Notes: generated from the letters alone by a model not told the origin. Counted from the stretch's first letter, positions 11,097 through 23,849 are shown. The stretch: 64,000 bases of DNA from Lolium rigidum (GCF_022539505.1 NC_061510.1:272189687-272253686); one strand, 5' to 3'. Numbers and translations are program-made.

Positions 11097-13486
11097 CGTA
11101 TGTTAGAATTATAATGTTTATTTTGAGTATGTGGGAACAATTTTCATGTCTATAAGTTTTCCCAAATATCAGAACTTGTGTACTTAGTCCCTAAATAGGC
11201 TAAAAGTTCCGGTGTGATCGGCAAGTATGAAACAATAATTGGCAAAGAGAGAGATGGGAGGAAAGCACAGGTTAGATTTTGTGGAGGGGCCAGTGATGGA
11301 GACGCGAGTGAGCCTCGTGTAAGATTGCTTCTGTGATCGATCCTAAAGATAAAAGGAAGCATCATCATTTGGAAGAGAGCCACCAAGGAGATGTTGCATA
11401 TGGCTAGATCTCCACTTGTTTTCCCTTTTCCCTTTCCGTCTCTTCGGTCGAATTTAAGTTAGACCCACCTGACATCGAGAGAACCGTGGGTATATCTACT
11501 TATCTGTCTCTGCATTTGACAGTGCTTATCTGAAGCTTCTTCAAGCAAACACAAAATTACGGACCTTCTGACAGACAGTCAAAGACAAGGGCCTTAAGCC
11601 TGGTTAAGCGCAACAAGAGGGGATCAATGCAAAGCCGATTGTTTAGAGGAGGAAGTGATAGTTTTTCTCTACCAAATTTTTCGTTTCAAACAGAGGGCAT
11701 TGTCATCCACATATTGACACAGTCGCACAGATTCATTCATCCAATGACCCTAACCTGACTAGGCCCAACACAAAACAATCTTATCTCTCCACGGGTGAAC
11801 AGGATCGTCTACCCGATCTCCGGTTTTTTCCTTTGTCCTGTTTACCAGCCACATGTGCAACCAGGTTGGCCATCATCTTCCATGGATGGATGCCCATCAG
11901 ATCAAAAATCCCCCCTAGCTATAAGCTGATGAGATAGTTAACCGCCATGGAAGAAAAATCCATGCAGTCTGTCCCTGGACCCTAGACGTCTCCATCCTTA
12001 CCTTCCAGGCCACTTGGAGTTGGAGCCGAGGAGAGAGATGACAATTCATCGGCCATGAAAGCACATGTCGAACACATCATACAGATAGCATTGCCACGCT
12101 TTGATCTCCATCGAAAACACAAAATCTCTCTCTGATCAGTGATCACGCACGACAAAAAGCGCTAGCGATGTCAAGAGTACCTGTGTCCCCCGCCGCCGCC
12201 GGTGACTGACATTTGTGCGGCTACTCCCAACGCTACGTCCACAAGAAGAAGAAAAGCTCACACGGGCAACGCCAGATTTCATGGCGGTTTCGAGGATAAC
12301 GGAATCGCTTTCCACGGTGTGCTGGCTGAAAGCTGACAGCGTATGGCTCGAGATCGATGGACATCACGCATGTTGGCGAGATCCAGGGCAACGTGCCTTT
12401 CCTTGGAAAATCCAGTTTTCCTGTCACTGTTACCTATGGTCGCAAAGGGTCAAAGAAAGCACAGGAAATGCCCAAACGGCCACATGTTTCCTTGCAAGTG
12501 CACAGTAACTGGTGAGAATATTGAGCCTGTTCAGACCGAGTACTTGTGCACTGCTACACCCAAATCGCGCGCACCCTCCAATTCATTGCGTTTGGGACAG
12601 CTTACTGAATGCTAGCCACTTGAACCGTTCCGCATTTCACCCTGGTTCCCAAGTAGGGCTACATATCGTACTCACTGACAGGTGACAACAAGATGCCGAC
12701 GACGTGTTGCTGTCCCCCTCAAGTCATGCGGTTAATTAGAAATCTTCTTTGGTCTACGTTTTAGATTCAAAGCTAACTTCTTCACTGAATTACCGAACAG
12801 GAGATGTGAGATTTACATGTAGAGTTACCAATGGAGTTTAACATAATTATAATCCCTACAAAACTTCTATATTGGTTGATTGATTCAGAAAATTGAATCC
12901 TATGGGATTATGCACAGTGTATAATCCCATAGGATTTAACTACAGATTTTTTTGCACTATGTTTTATAGTATTTTTTGCATCACTCAATCTTCTTGTAAA
13001 TAATCCTTTTTCTTCCGAAGCAACCAAACAAACGAAAATCTCGTAGGAATTGGCATGAAGTTGCATTCATGTGTTTTTTTTTCCTATTGAGACATTTCTA
13101 AATTCTGTGAATCAAATAAGACTTCAAAATATTTACGGTAAAAGATAAACTTACTACACCACCAATACAATAACCCTAGCCTTATCTAAAACAGACAGTG
13201 GTGGGAAAATGATTATGTGAAAACCTAATTAATGAAAGAGCACATATACGTTAGAGTAAATATTAATGTATCTACATGCAAAGTCTCTTGGTGGCAAACA
13301 CAAGGCAAAGTAATTATTTTTCTCATGAAATACAATAGCTCGTTTTGATACAATCAACTCTAATATGGTACGAAGCACCAGTAAAACTCAATCTTAGTCA
13401 TGAATTTATCTAATTTAAACTGATGCTTTGTAAAATTGGGTAAATTTTTCTTAGCACTATTCTATTGAGAGAAAGTTATTTGAGAG
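11097..13486. other. Intergenic stretch, no supported gene
   Basis: No frame longer than about 100 codons and no recognised domain. The AT-rich part from 12.75 kb holds one perfect hairpin (12896-12936), probably from a MITE whose ends I cannot fix. Confidence 0.5.
12896..12936. repeat. Perfect 16 bp inverted repeat with 9 bp loop
   Basis: AATCCTATGGGATTAT (12896-12911) and its exact complement (12921-12936) flank GCACAGTGT. This is a cruciform-capable palindrome, likely the centre of a decayed foldback or MITE. Confidence 0.8.
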
Positions 13487-13878
13487 GGAGGTGGTGTTTT
13501 GGCTCATAGGAGCAAATGCTCCCATTATACAAAATAATTAAAAAACAATTTTAAGAATGTCAAAAAATTCTGACATAATTTTTTTTTGTGTACATCGTGA
13601 CATTCTTTGTTAGTGCACAAGTTTTCATGGAGAAACAATATTTTATGTGGCGTGTACAAAAAAGACAAAAAAATGTTCTGTACGTAGTCGTGTTATACCA
13701 TCAAAATTTGTCTTTTTTACAGGAGCCACAAACTTTTTTAGTTTATTTTGAAAACTTGTGCACGAACATAAAATGTGTAGATGTACATGAAAAATTTTAC
13801 TTTAGAATTTTTTGACACTTCAAAATGTAGATTCACATAGTGGGAGCAAATGCTCCTACGAGCCAAAGTGAATATCCC
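13487..13878. mobile_element. Mutator-type MITE with 9 bp TSD
   Basis: The element is flanked by ATTTGAGAG at 13478-13486 and 13879-13887. Its ends are inverted: TTTTGGCTCATAGGAGCA near the left and, inverted, CTTTGGCTCGTAGGAGCA near the right, with the outermost bases GGAGGTGG and GGGATATT. A 9 bp duplication is the Mutator-superfamily signature. The body is AT-rich without coding capacity. Confidence 0.75.
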
Positions 13879-13887
13879 ATTTGAGAG

Positions 13888-14279
13888 AGCTTAGTGTTTT
13901 GGCTCCTGGGTGCATATGCTCCCATTAGTTTGAACTGCGATTTTGATACATTTTGAAATTAAAAAAATTTCAAACGAAAAATTCATGTGTACATCTTCAC
14001 ATGCTAAGTGCGACCAAAGTATTTCCATGAAAAATTAACTTGTAGTTTGAGCTGTCTAAAAAAGACAAAATTTAGTGCTGAAAATCAGGCTTTCTGTGAG
14101 ACTTATTTTGTCTTTTTAGATCGATCCTAAAAAATATCGGTTTTTCGCGAAAGTGCATGAACGCACATAGATTGTCGAGATGTACATGTGAATTTTTTTG
14201 TTAAATTTTTTTAACAATTAGAAAAATGTTTTTTAGGTGGAGGGAGCATATGCACCCAAGAGCCGAATTGAATCATCCC
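13888..14279. mobile_element. Second related Mutator-type MITE
   Basis: It begins AGCTTAGTGTTTTGGCTCC directly after the first MITE's TSD and ends ..AGAGCCGAATTGAATCATCCC. The inner terminus GGCTCCTGGGTGCATATGC is inverted at the right as GCATATGCACCCAAGAGCC. Size and ends match the neighbour at 13487-13878. Its own TSD is unclear, probably because the left end abuts the first element. Confidence 0.6.
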
Positions 14280-15540
14280 TGACACCTCGAAGCCGCTTGA
14301 TGCCTTTGCGCTCTAGATCCGGGAGCGGACCACTGCATATGTCGAAGGGCTGTCTATCTGTGGAGCGACGCAAGGTGTTAACTATGGCTCCACCAGAGGC
14401 GTCCTCATGCACTGCTAGTTGGAGAAAATAGCCACCCGCCACTGAAAGGAGATGTTGCACCACTAGCATCGTCCTACCGCTCAATAGGAGAGTGGTGACA
14501 CCCCACAATGAGGAGGTTGCAATTTCTCTACTTTTTTTTCAAAATATTGAGAGTACGTTTATGGGATTTGTGAGAATTTCATATGCATGATAGTTGTGAG
14601 CAATATTCTAAAAGATATGTGTGGTTTCCTGTTTTTTTTAACAAACTTATTTACGAAAGTTATGTGCAAATTCAAAGATGTGATAGCTTTTAATTTTTCT
14701 CAAACTCTTAGCAAGTTCTGCGGGGGTTCTGAATTTTTTTTGAGAGTTTAGGAAGTTGTGTTCAAATTTCATATAGTAGGTTAGTTTCTCTATAAGCCAT
14801 GTGGGAGTTCCAGGACTTCACACTAATTTCTGAAAATTTAGAAAGTTGTGTGCGATTTTCTAAAATTTGGAAAGTTGTGTGCAAATTTCAAGAAGTAGCT
14901 TAATTTCTGTACAAACTATGCGAGAATTCCGCGATTTCGCACTTAATTTGAACAAAACTAGATTATTCAACCACATAGCTATGAACAAATTATCTAATAT
15001 TTCTTTGAAAGAAAGTTGAAACGGACTTATTCATAGTATCTCGTTTACTATCCCATTTCACGTTTCAGGTTTATCGAGGAACGTTCAGCAGGTTTGCCAT
15101 ATAGAAAGTATGGAAAAGTTCAAAAAAATTCAAATAATGTTGCTGAGGTTTTTTTTTTTCTCATATGCAAAATTTCGTCACTAGTTTGTACTTTTCTTTC
15201 ATAATTAAATTTACATGAATTATTTGTTTAAATATATGTTGTAATACCCACAGATTGTTTTAAAACGAAAGTTTTTCGGTGAAGCATTGTTTGTACTTAG
15301 TTTTATGAACTTAATGCACCAATTTCTATGGCTTCTTTGGACGTTTATCCAACTAGGTTTCGTGGACTGCAGAGACAGATTATGAATGTAGGAACTAGGA
15401 GGAGAAAGGGAGGGGCCAGCAAGAGAACATTTGCAGGGGTAGAGGTGTCCATTCGCGAAGCCCATGCTACCCCACCAGCCTGTTAGGATAAAGAAAACCA
15501 AATCCGTGAAGCTCTGCAGCAGCAGGCACCACCAAACGCA
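14280..15540. other. Intergenic stretch upstream of the NPH3 gene
   Basis: AT-rich, no supported ORF. Around 14.72-14.93 kb there are loosely repeated phrases (GAAAGTTGTGTGC.AATTTC, AAGTAG.TTA.TTTCT.TA), which suggests an old short tandem duplication. Confidence 0.4.
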
Positions 15541-17206
15541 ACTCGCTCCGCCGCAAGAAAGATACTCATCAGCTCCACTCACCGGCGGCAGATCGACGCC
15601 AAGAAACATAAGCGCTTGATCGCTTCCCCCCTCTCTCTCGCGGGCGTGATCTCTCTCGATTCTCGTGGTCTTGGATGCAGAGTGAGGTACTCAGGCTCTC
15701 TTTCTGCTTGTTTTCATTTGTTGTTTTGGATTTACTTATTTTTCTCCAGAGCAGCTGAGCAAGCATTATTTTTCCACAAATAAAACGGACTACTACAAGT
15801 AACCAGCACTTAGTGGTAGTTCGGTAGGAATGTTTCTTGATGTTCGTTGGTTTGGTCGTTTCCTCTGTCCTAAAAAGCTGCCTTTTCTTCTGCGCTTTTC
15901 TGTTCGTTTCTGCCAAATACGTTTTCATCACTTCACTAGAAGAGTCCCCCTCCCCCCATTCTCCTCTGACGAGAAGTAGAATAGGAAGCATATCCTCGCT
16001 CGCTGGGCCATTGAGATCGGACGGAGCCTTCCTCCTCCCCTCTCCCTCCGTCCAACGAATCCTTCCCTCGGAGTCCTCCACTGTAGTGGAGATCCGTCCG
16101 CACTGATTGATTTCTTTTGCCGGCGGCGGATCCCCTGGATTGATTTCTTTTATGTGAGCGATCTAATCCCAATGTTTCATTCTCTCCAATCCATTCATCT
16201 TTTTCTGTGGCGGAGTGGTATTAATTTTTTTTTTCCAAAAGTTTATTTAGGGTTCTAATAACACACCCTTTGTTAGGCACCGGGTGAACTTGTGTTCTTG
16301 GTTAACTGAAACTAAACTAATCCACTTTGTATTCCATTTTTCTTTCTTTCCTGTAGCAGGAGATAAAAAGTGTACTTTTCGTTGAGGGGTGTGCCATTGT
16401 TTGTCAATCCGGGCAACACAATTTTTGGGTTTCTTGCTCGGAGAAAGCTGATAATATTTTGGTCCATTTTTTTTTCGTTTTGCGATTTATTGGTCTCTTC
16501 TTCCCCTAATAAAATCACCTAGAAAATCTATATATGTCAATTTCTTTATGCACATTTTTTTCGATCTTGTTGCCTGTGGTCTACGGATTGCAATTCTATA
16601 ATCACCGTTTGACTGCCTGCATGTGCTAGATCGCTAAACAAATCTCAATCTCGTAAACCTGTCTTGCCATCCATGTTGCTTGCTTGCGATTTCAACCAAG
16701 ATAAGAAAGATTCCTCCCCTCACTGCTGCTTGTTCCCGTGGTCTCCCAACATCGCCTCACCGATTATTCCCGCTGTCCCCTCACCTCAAGATGCTGCCCT
16801 TGTGCTCTGCAGGTGCTGCCGCTTCCCTCCCTCTGCGCCTGTGTGCGATCCAGCTCGAAGGAGGAGTTCCTGTTGGCATTGTGCTTTCCCGGACCCAGAT
16901 CTTGATGCAACTGCTGACTAGTTTACTGATCTAGAGGAGTTTCCTGGCCTGATTTGATTTGGTGGCCACGCCGCGAGGGGGACAGTTGGGCGTGGATCCT
17001 CATCACTAGTTGTTGGTCTTGTCCTTTCACATGCCTGTGCCCACCACCGGTTTTGCTCCTTTGCTGATGGGTTCAGTGTCGTGGGTTTGTTGAGCTGTTT
17101 CTTCTTCTTGGCCCCCATTTGGTGGTGACTGCTGAGGAGGAAGCTGAAAGGGAAGAGCTAGAGAGGACACAAAACAGAGTAGCAGGTTACTTTTTGCTGT
17201 GACACA
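15541..17206 (+). promoter_or_regulatory. Promoter and 5' UTR region of the NPH3/NPY-like gene
   Basis: From about 15.55 kb the sequence becomes CT-rich (CTCTCTCTCG, TCTCTCTCGATTCTCG), as in grass 5' leaders. A plausible UTR intron runs from a donor near 15,687 (GAG|GTACTC) to an acceptor near 16,811 (TCTGCAG), followed by about 390 bp of leader before the ATG at 17207. An in-frame TAG at 17180-17182 lies nine codons upstream of that ATG and so supports the start. Splice sites in the leader are predictions by eye; the TSS is unknown. Confidence 0.4.
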
Positions 17207-20200
17207 ATGAAGCATATGAAGCTTGGGTCGAAGCCGGATGTCTTTCAGACAGAGGGCAGCAATATCAGGTTAGTTGTTTCGTTTCTCTTCTTGCTCAGAG
17301 TTTCTCCAGCCTCTGTACACATTATTACTTTATTTGATGCTTGTTCTTGCTGCTTTACTCCACTTTAGTGCAAGTCTTGTTGCACGGCAACTAATTTTGT
17401 CGTTGAAATTGTGAGATCTGTTTCACTTGATAGAAATTTGGCTTTTGTATGCATCTTGGTTCTGCAATTTTTCCATGTTTGAGACATCTTCTTTTCATTG
17501 TTTTCAAATTAAATTCCAAATCAAGGAAGTCGTTAAAGGGAGCAATCATACTGGTAACTAGTCATATGCTTTCAGCAATTAATTAGCTCTGGTGGGCAAT
17601 GTGGTCCTTGATCTGTAGTTTCCTGGGCTCCATTTCTTAAACCGGAATAAGAGGAACTGAACATACTCCATTGGTGTTATTTATTTGATTTCAGTTATTA
17701 GTACTAGTTAAGGAGCCTGCACAAAACTTCCAATTGTTCTGAAGTATTGATATTACTGTAGTAAATTTACACTATAGAGTTGAACAATAGTTGCGAAGAA
17801 CTATTTTAAATGTTTGTTGAATTTTTCCCATCTTCTGAAAACTACATAAGTACATGGCTATCCAATACGCTACTATTCTATCCGTATCACGTTTTGCAAC
17901 TAACTCTAAAACATTCATGATAGGGGTTGGATTGCTTTCTCGTTACAACATTCTTCACGAAATTGGTTGCCTAACATGCCTCTTAAGTAATGCATTATGT
18001 CATGACATTCAGATGGCTAACAATCCAACTGATGTTCTTTAATAGGTTAATTGTCCTTGATTCTTGCTAGCGGCATATGTTCTTAAGCTTCCTCTGTACT
18101 TTGAGGGCATGTGCAAATTTAATGATTGGAATGCCTTTCCTAGTTTGTTTAGTGTTTATTGTTTATATAATCAAACTAGTTGTTGACATTGTGGTCCATA
18201 ATGTAGATTGAATTCGTGGAGCTCAATTAAGTTAGCTTTGCCTTACTATGTCCAGTTTTTTAAATCATTGGTCCAGGACCAGTTACCAGTTAAATTAGTT
18301 GTACTTGTCATGCACAATGCTACTAGATGTGAGGTTGCTTTCCAGACCTTTATCTATCGTTGCTTGTGGTACTTTACTTAGGTAAATGGTCTGTCACTCG
18401 CTGTCTTACTTTTAGCTGATTCAGTGGGTCAGGATTTTACTAATTTTTTTATTTCAGCTATTACTTGTTTTTGTGGATTACATGAATTTACTTTGCCATC
18501 TTTGTGGTCTGTGATCAAATATTTTGTGCACCAACATCTGTGATCATTTTTATGGGAAAATACTGTGGGCCCGCTTTTATGAACTGTGCCATTCACAAAC
18601 ACTGTGATTCTGTTCGGCAGCCAATATCTTCACAAATGTCACCTTTGCCATTCTCTCGAAAGGATATGCATGAGTCATCCATGTACATATTCTGATATAC
18701 TGTTCACCGAATAGTGACATGGCAGCACTATCATGGGAATACACTTGTATGATTTGCATAGTACAGCTATGACATGCGTACACATCAAAACAGAGGTAGA
18801 GAAGTAGTCGAAAAATATACAGAAGAACACATGTCAATATATGCCCTGGAATTTGTTCATTTATTTTGGGATTCATGTTCTGGTCAAATAAAGAATTCGG
18901 ATGTGCTTTGCCTCTATTTTTGAATCTGTTTTTTTTTTTTCCATCTCGTGTATATTATGCTTTGCCTCTATTTGTACTAAATAGTTTTGATGCTAATGTT
19001 GTGCTAACATGGTTTTCAGGTTTGTTGCAACAGAGCTGGCAACAGATATTGTTATCTCCATAGGAGATGTTAAGTTTTATCTTCACAAGGTATCAACTTC
19101 CTTATCTGTATAAATTACTGTTCTCATGGTTTGACATTGCAGTGATATTTTGCAATGTTAAGAAAATCGGTAATCGTTAACTGCTCGGTCGGCTTGGGAA
19201 TAGCGATTAATCGGAATTCGGACGATTAACTGATTTAATCGGTGCAACCTACACAAATTAGCACTTAAAAATAGTTTATATAAGAAAAATAATAGAATAT
19301 GAGCATCTATATGTCTGTCCCTACATCTCTAGAGCCTAAAATCCTAGAAAAACATGTACGCTTCTCCTCCGTGACCTAATCTTCAAGGTCACGGGCGAAT
19401 CAGGATCCACTAGCCAAAGCCGCGTTCGTTCCTTTCACTTCTTCTTCTCTAACCTCTGAAGTTTATCTTTTCCCACCACCTACCTAGGGTACGACCCCTC
19501 GCACACCTCAACCACCTAACCTATTGAAGGCGTCCTCGAGCTCATGGACGAGCTCCTCAAGGTGGTCGAGCTCTTGTATCTGAGGTCTAGGCAAATTCGA
19601 GTAACTGGTCTAGGAGGGCAAGGAAATATTTGGCGACGGTGGAAATCAAGCTAGTGGAGGCTGCAATCAAGAGGGAGCTTCGTAAAACCTACTTTATTGG
19701 GGAGGGGTAGCGTCTGTATTAGCGATGTGCATTGAAAATTTTGTAACTTTTTTAACCAAGTGTAGTAGTTAATCGGGAACATACCTAGTAATCGGACTTT
19801 CGGAATGATTAACCAGGCTAAAGGATTAACCCAAGCGATTAATGGTAATCGACACGGTCAGGCCCCTAGTAGCGATTAATCGGCCTAGTAATCGTTGAAT
19901 CGGCCTAGTTTTTGAACAGTGATATTTTGAGAGCAATGCTACAGTACTGATATTCACTATTAAGTGTGAATTAATTGTTAAAGCTCTTCCTTAGAGATGT
20001 TAAAGAATTATTTTACTTTAATTGCTAGGGATTTATATGACTAGCTGTTATTGTAGAACACCTGATTGTAAATTTGCAATGGAATGGACTGCTTATACAT
20101 GTGCTTTTGCGGTACAATAGAGTAGACTTAATTTTGTTAAAAGCTAATTTTTTTCTTGTGCAGCTTTGTTTTATGTCTAATAACAATGTTGTGCACATTG

Positions 20201-22062
20201 TTTGCAGTTCCCTCTTTTGTCAAAGAGTTCACGATTGCAAAGATTAGTAGCTTCAAGTAATGAGGAAAACAGCGATGAAGTGGATATATCTGACATTCCT
20301 GGCGGACATTCAGCATTTGAAATTTGTGCCAAGTTTTGTTATGGCATGATTGTAACACTCAACGCATATAATGTTCTTGCTGCTCGTTGCGCAGCTGAGT
20401 ACCTAGAAATGTTGGAGACCATTGACAAAGGAAATCTTATCTACAAAATTGATGTGTTCTTGACATCGAGCATATTTCGAACCTGGAAAGACTCAATCAT
20501 AGTTCTACAAAGTACAAAGTCGTTGCAGCCATGGTCTGAGAATTTGAAGGTAATCAACCAATGCATTGACTCTATTGCATCAAAGGCGTCAACTGATCCA
20601 TCAGAGGTTGAATGGTCATACACGTACAACAGAAAAAAACTCCAATCCGAGAATGGTGTCGATTCTCACTGGAACGGAGTCAGGATGCAACAAATGGTTC
20701 CTAAGGACTGGTGGGTTGAGGACCTTTGTGAACTCGAGATGGAGTTGTACAAGCGCGTGATCCTAACAATCAAGGCAAAGGGAAGAATTCATGCTATAGT
20801 TATTGGAGAAGCACTGAGAGCCTATGCATTCCGACGGCTGCTTGGTTCCCTGGAAGATGCTGTGAGCAATGGAACTGATTGCACAAAACGTCGTGTGGTT
20901 CTCGAAAACATTGTATTCCTGCTGCCCACTGAGAAAGGTTCAGTGTCATGTGGTTTTCTTCTTAAGCTACTAAGAGCTGCATGCTTGCTGGAATCTGGTG
21001 AATCTTATCGTGATAACTTGGTCAAGAGAATAGGCACGCAACTGGATGGTGCTTCAGTTGTGGACCTTCTTATACCAGCAGCTAGTGGTGAAAACTGTTT
21101 GTATAATGTTGACCTGATTATGGCAATAGTTGAGCAGTTCATGTCACATCATAGTGATAATGGTAAATTGAGTTTTCAAGATGACGATGAAATTGTGGAA
21201 GTTGAGAATTTTGCTTCTGTTTCCATCACGTCAAAGTTGGCAGTTGCAAAATTGATAGATGAGTATCTTGGTGAGATTGCTAAAGATCCCAATTTGCCTA
21301 TTTCAAAGTTCATTGAACTTGCTGAAATGGTGTCTGCCATATCCCGGCAAACACATGATGGACTATATCATGCCATCGACATGTATCTAAAGGTAATATT
21401 CACATATGTGTGTCTTGCTACTTCTGCTGTTGTTAGTTTCAAACTGACGCTCCATTCCGTGCATACAGGAGCACCCAAGCCTACCAAAGAGTGAAAAGAA
21501 GAGATTATGCGGATTGATGGACTGCAAGAAGCTGTCCCAGGAGGCATGCATGCACGCTGTGCAGAATGAGCGGCTTCCATTGCGTGTGGTTGTGCAAGTC
21601 CTCTTCTTTGAGCAAGTCCGAGCATCAGCTGCTTCTGCGAGGAGTGACTCTGCTGCCGATCTTTCATTGGCTGTCCATTCGCTTCTTCCCAGAGAGAACG
21701 GAAACTCGTATGGCAGCTCTAGATCAGCTGCCACCACAACAACCGAAGAGGATGGTAGCGGAGTCCCAACATCCAGTGACATCAACTCTTTCAGGTCGAT
21801 GAGGCTTGCCACAAACGGTGCTGGCAGCGAGAGGAGCAGCGCTAGCAGCGAGATCAACAAGAACAGTGAGGACAAGAGCACCACCGGTAAGGCGAAAGCG
21901 ATGCTGATGCCTAAGAAGATGCTAAGCAAGCTCTGGTCTGGGAAGACAACAAATGTTGGTGAGAACAGCGGCTCAGAAACATCGGAGAGCCCTGGGTCTG
22001 CCAACAACACGGAGGAGGTGAAGTCGATGCCGTCACGGAACACGAGGCGCTCGATGTCCTAG
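17207..22062 (+). CDS. BTB/POZ-NPH3 family protein, NPY-like
   Basis: Four coding exons: 17207-17268, 19020-19089, 20208-21392 and 21469-22062, all with GT-AG introns and matching phases, giving 636 residues. Exon 1 encodes MKHMKLGSKPDVFQTEG, exon 2 the BTB start (ATDIVISIGDVKFYLHK), and exon 3 continues FPLLSKSSRLQRL through the BTB domain (to about residue 150) into the NPH3 domain, which opens with PKDWWVEDLCELEMELYKRV near 205. The NPH3 core ends in exon 4 with NERLPLRVVVQVLFFEQVR; a Ser-rich tail closes ..NTRRSMS. The family works as CUL3 substrate adaptors and, for NPY members, in auxin-dependent organogenesis and root gravitropism at the plasma membrane. NPY assignment rests on the MK.MKLGSKPD and ATELATDI signatures and is good but not certain among NPH3 subfamilies. 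The coding frame is intact, with no break seen. Confidence 0.93.
19153..19916. mobile_element. 764 bp insertion in intron 2 flanked by 13 bp direct repeats
   Basis: CAGTGATATTTTG occurs at 19140-19152 and 19917-19929. The enclosed sequence has GATTAATCG-rich ends: AATCGGTAATCGTTAACTG near the left, and GCGATTAATCGGCCTAG twice near the right. The middle (19.32-19.70 kb) is GC-richer and gene-fragment-like. The class is undetermined: 13 bp is long for a DNA transposon TSD and there is no clear A-tail. Confidence 0.6.
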
Positions 22063-22400
22063 CCGCTTGCCCTCGTAGTTTCTCTTTGATTTTGTTTTTT
22101 CCTTTACACGAGAGGTAGCAATCTTAGGATGTGGAATACTACTGACTTGTCCAGTCGCCGATGATGTTTTTGTAGCATTCTTGCTAGTAATTGCTGTAGT
22201 CCCCTAGAGGTCTGGTCATTGGTGTTCAGGAAACACGTTTCATAAGATAAATCTGTAATGTTTCTTCGGTGATAGTAGTATAAAGGAAGTCGTTTTTGGA
22301 GGTGGCAGACTGGCAGGGTAGAGCAAAGTTTCTGTCCTGATCACTGATATTCTTCGTAGACAGAAGTCATGGTGCTAAACAGTTTTCTCTGTGCGGTGTA
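22063..22400 (+). other. Probable 3' UTR of the NPH3/NPY-like gene
   Basis: T-rich sequence directly after the stop codon with a TGTAATGTTT-type element near 22,252-22,262, compatible with a plant polyadenylation region. The exact cleavage site cannot be called. Confidence 0.4.
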
Positions 22401-22634
22401 CTACCTCCGATTCAAAGAATAAACTGTCTTCGTTTTATGTGCTTTTCGTTTGACTAAGTATTACTTCAAATATATAAAGATTGTTTGTATAAAATTAACA
22501 TCGTTAGAAAGTGCTTTTCAATATGAATCCAACGATACTAATTACATAATATAACCAAAATTTTGTTGCTCAATTTTTATGGTCAAAGTTCGTTTTGAAA
22601 TACGTGTGCGCCTTATTCCTTGGGATGGAGGTAG
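22401..22634. mobile_element. Stowaway-type MITE
   Basis: 234 bp with ends CTACCTCCGATTC.AAGAATAA and, inverted, CTACCTCCATCCCAAGGAATAA, flanked by TA (22399-22400 and 22635-22636). TA target duplication and CTCCCTCCGT-like TIRs identify the Tc1/mariner-derived Stowaway group, common near grass genes. Confidence 0.85.
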
Positions 22635-22636
22635 TA

Positions 22637-23348
22637 TTACTCTTAGTATTTTCTCTACGTGGTCTATTACCAGCTTCATCTGAAGGTAAAGGGACGGGGG
22701 CACGGGGCGACGGGCCACGAGTAACATGCTGCGGCGTTTGGCATGCTTGTCGAAGTTCGGTCTGACCAAGTGTTATAGAATCATCTGTTAATGACTCAGT
22801 TCATCTATCCTATTAAGCGATCGATTTGTTAACCTGAGGTTACAAATGTAGCCATTCACATCGCAGTTCCCCTGTTTTTATATGACCCACCCACTCGTCG
22901 CAGGATGAAGGCACTGCAGCAGGATTTGCTTCAGTTGCACACTATCACTCCCCGAAGAAAAAATCAGAAATTTGAGAACTAGCAAAACCGTACTAGCATT
23001 GAAAAGTTTGTCTGTGTGACTCCTGCATACAAGGCTACATACAGTTTGGTATAGACAACAACGCACTATATGATTTATTCTATGGCTGAATATTTGGATA
23101 TGTCGTACGTACACTAACTCGGTTTTGGAGATACATCATTTTGAATATTCGAATTCTGTAATTAATGCTATGAAATCATGAGGCGGCAGATTATGTGTAT
23201 GCACACACAAGGAAAGACTAACTGGGGTATGTAAGTTACGCTGATCTCAAACCAATGTATAACTCAGCACCCACATATCACGTATGCATGTACCAAATCC
23301 ACTCTCATACTATATACTCAGAACAAAAAGTCTGCTAGTAACGGTAGA
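22637..23348. other. Intergenic, nothing recognised
   Basis: No supported ORF or repeat end was seen between the Stowaway and hAT MITEs. Confidence 0.4.
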
Positions 23349-23356
23349 GCTATCTA

Positions 23357-23534
23357 CAGGGACGGAGCCAGCTTCTCGGCTTGAGGGGGGCAAAATTGTA
23401 TTGTAAACTTGATGAGGGGGGCAGAGTTGGCTAAATCAGCAAGAAATTAGACTTGTAGTGAGTAGTATTCTTCCTAAAATCCAAAGCATGGGGGTGGCTA
23501 AGCCCCCCCTCGTCCCCCCTTCTCTCCGTCCCTG
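23357..23534. mobile_element. hAT-type MITE with 8 bp TSD
   Basis: 178 bp with inverted ends CAGGGACGGA and TCCGTCCCTG, flanked by GCTATCTA at 23349-23356 and 23535-23542. The 8 bp duplication and CAGGG terminus are hAT hallmarks. The body contains two GAGGGGGGC motifs and a complementary CCCCCC tract near the right end. Confidence 0.85.
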
Positions 23535-23636
23535 GCTATCTATATGTCAGGGAAGTTTTTTGTTTGGGTGTGTGTGTGTGTTTGTGTGTGGTTGGTGGGG
23601 GACGCCCCAACACAATCCAATAATCCAATGTAGGTC

Positions 23637-23849
23637 TATTTGGTATTGGAGTTTTGGTGGGATCAGTGTGGATAATCTTCACCAAATTCTAGTATAATTT
23701 CTCTAATACCCAATACACTACCCATAGCTACTGAATTGAGGATTAAGATTTTATAAGGATTTGAGATAATTGGGTGAAGATAGAGGTTTCACCCAATCCA
23801 TCTAGGGATTATCCTAGTAATCCCACAAAAACTCTAGCATCAAACAAAG
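23637..23849. mobile_element. Short inverted-repeat element (MITE)
   Basis: CTATTTGGTATTGGAGTTTTGGTGGGAT-type left end (about 23637-23664) is mirrored by the right end, whose complement reads CTTTGTTTGATGC.AGAGTTTTTGTGGGAT. No clean TSD was found, so the ends may be off by a few bases. Confidence 0.5.

Noticed and set aside
10327..11155. Long plus-strand ORFs of 173 and 216 codons
   Set aside because: Antisense shadows of the GC-rich minus-strand ORF and transposon end; no recognised domain.
12215..12615. Plus-strand ORFs of 97 and 90 codons
   Set aside because: Overlapping frames with no domain, no splice-site context and no conservation evidence.
16664..16934. Two plus ORFs upstream of the NPH3 gene
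   Set aside because: They lie in the presumed 5' leader and intron and overlap each other in different frames; possible uORFs at most.
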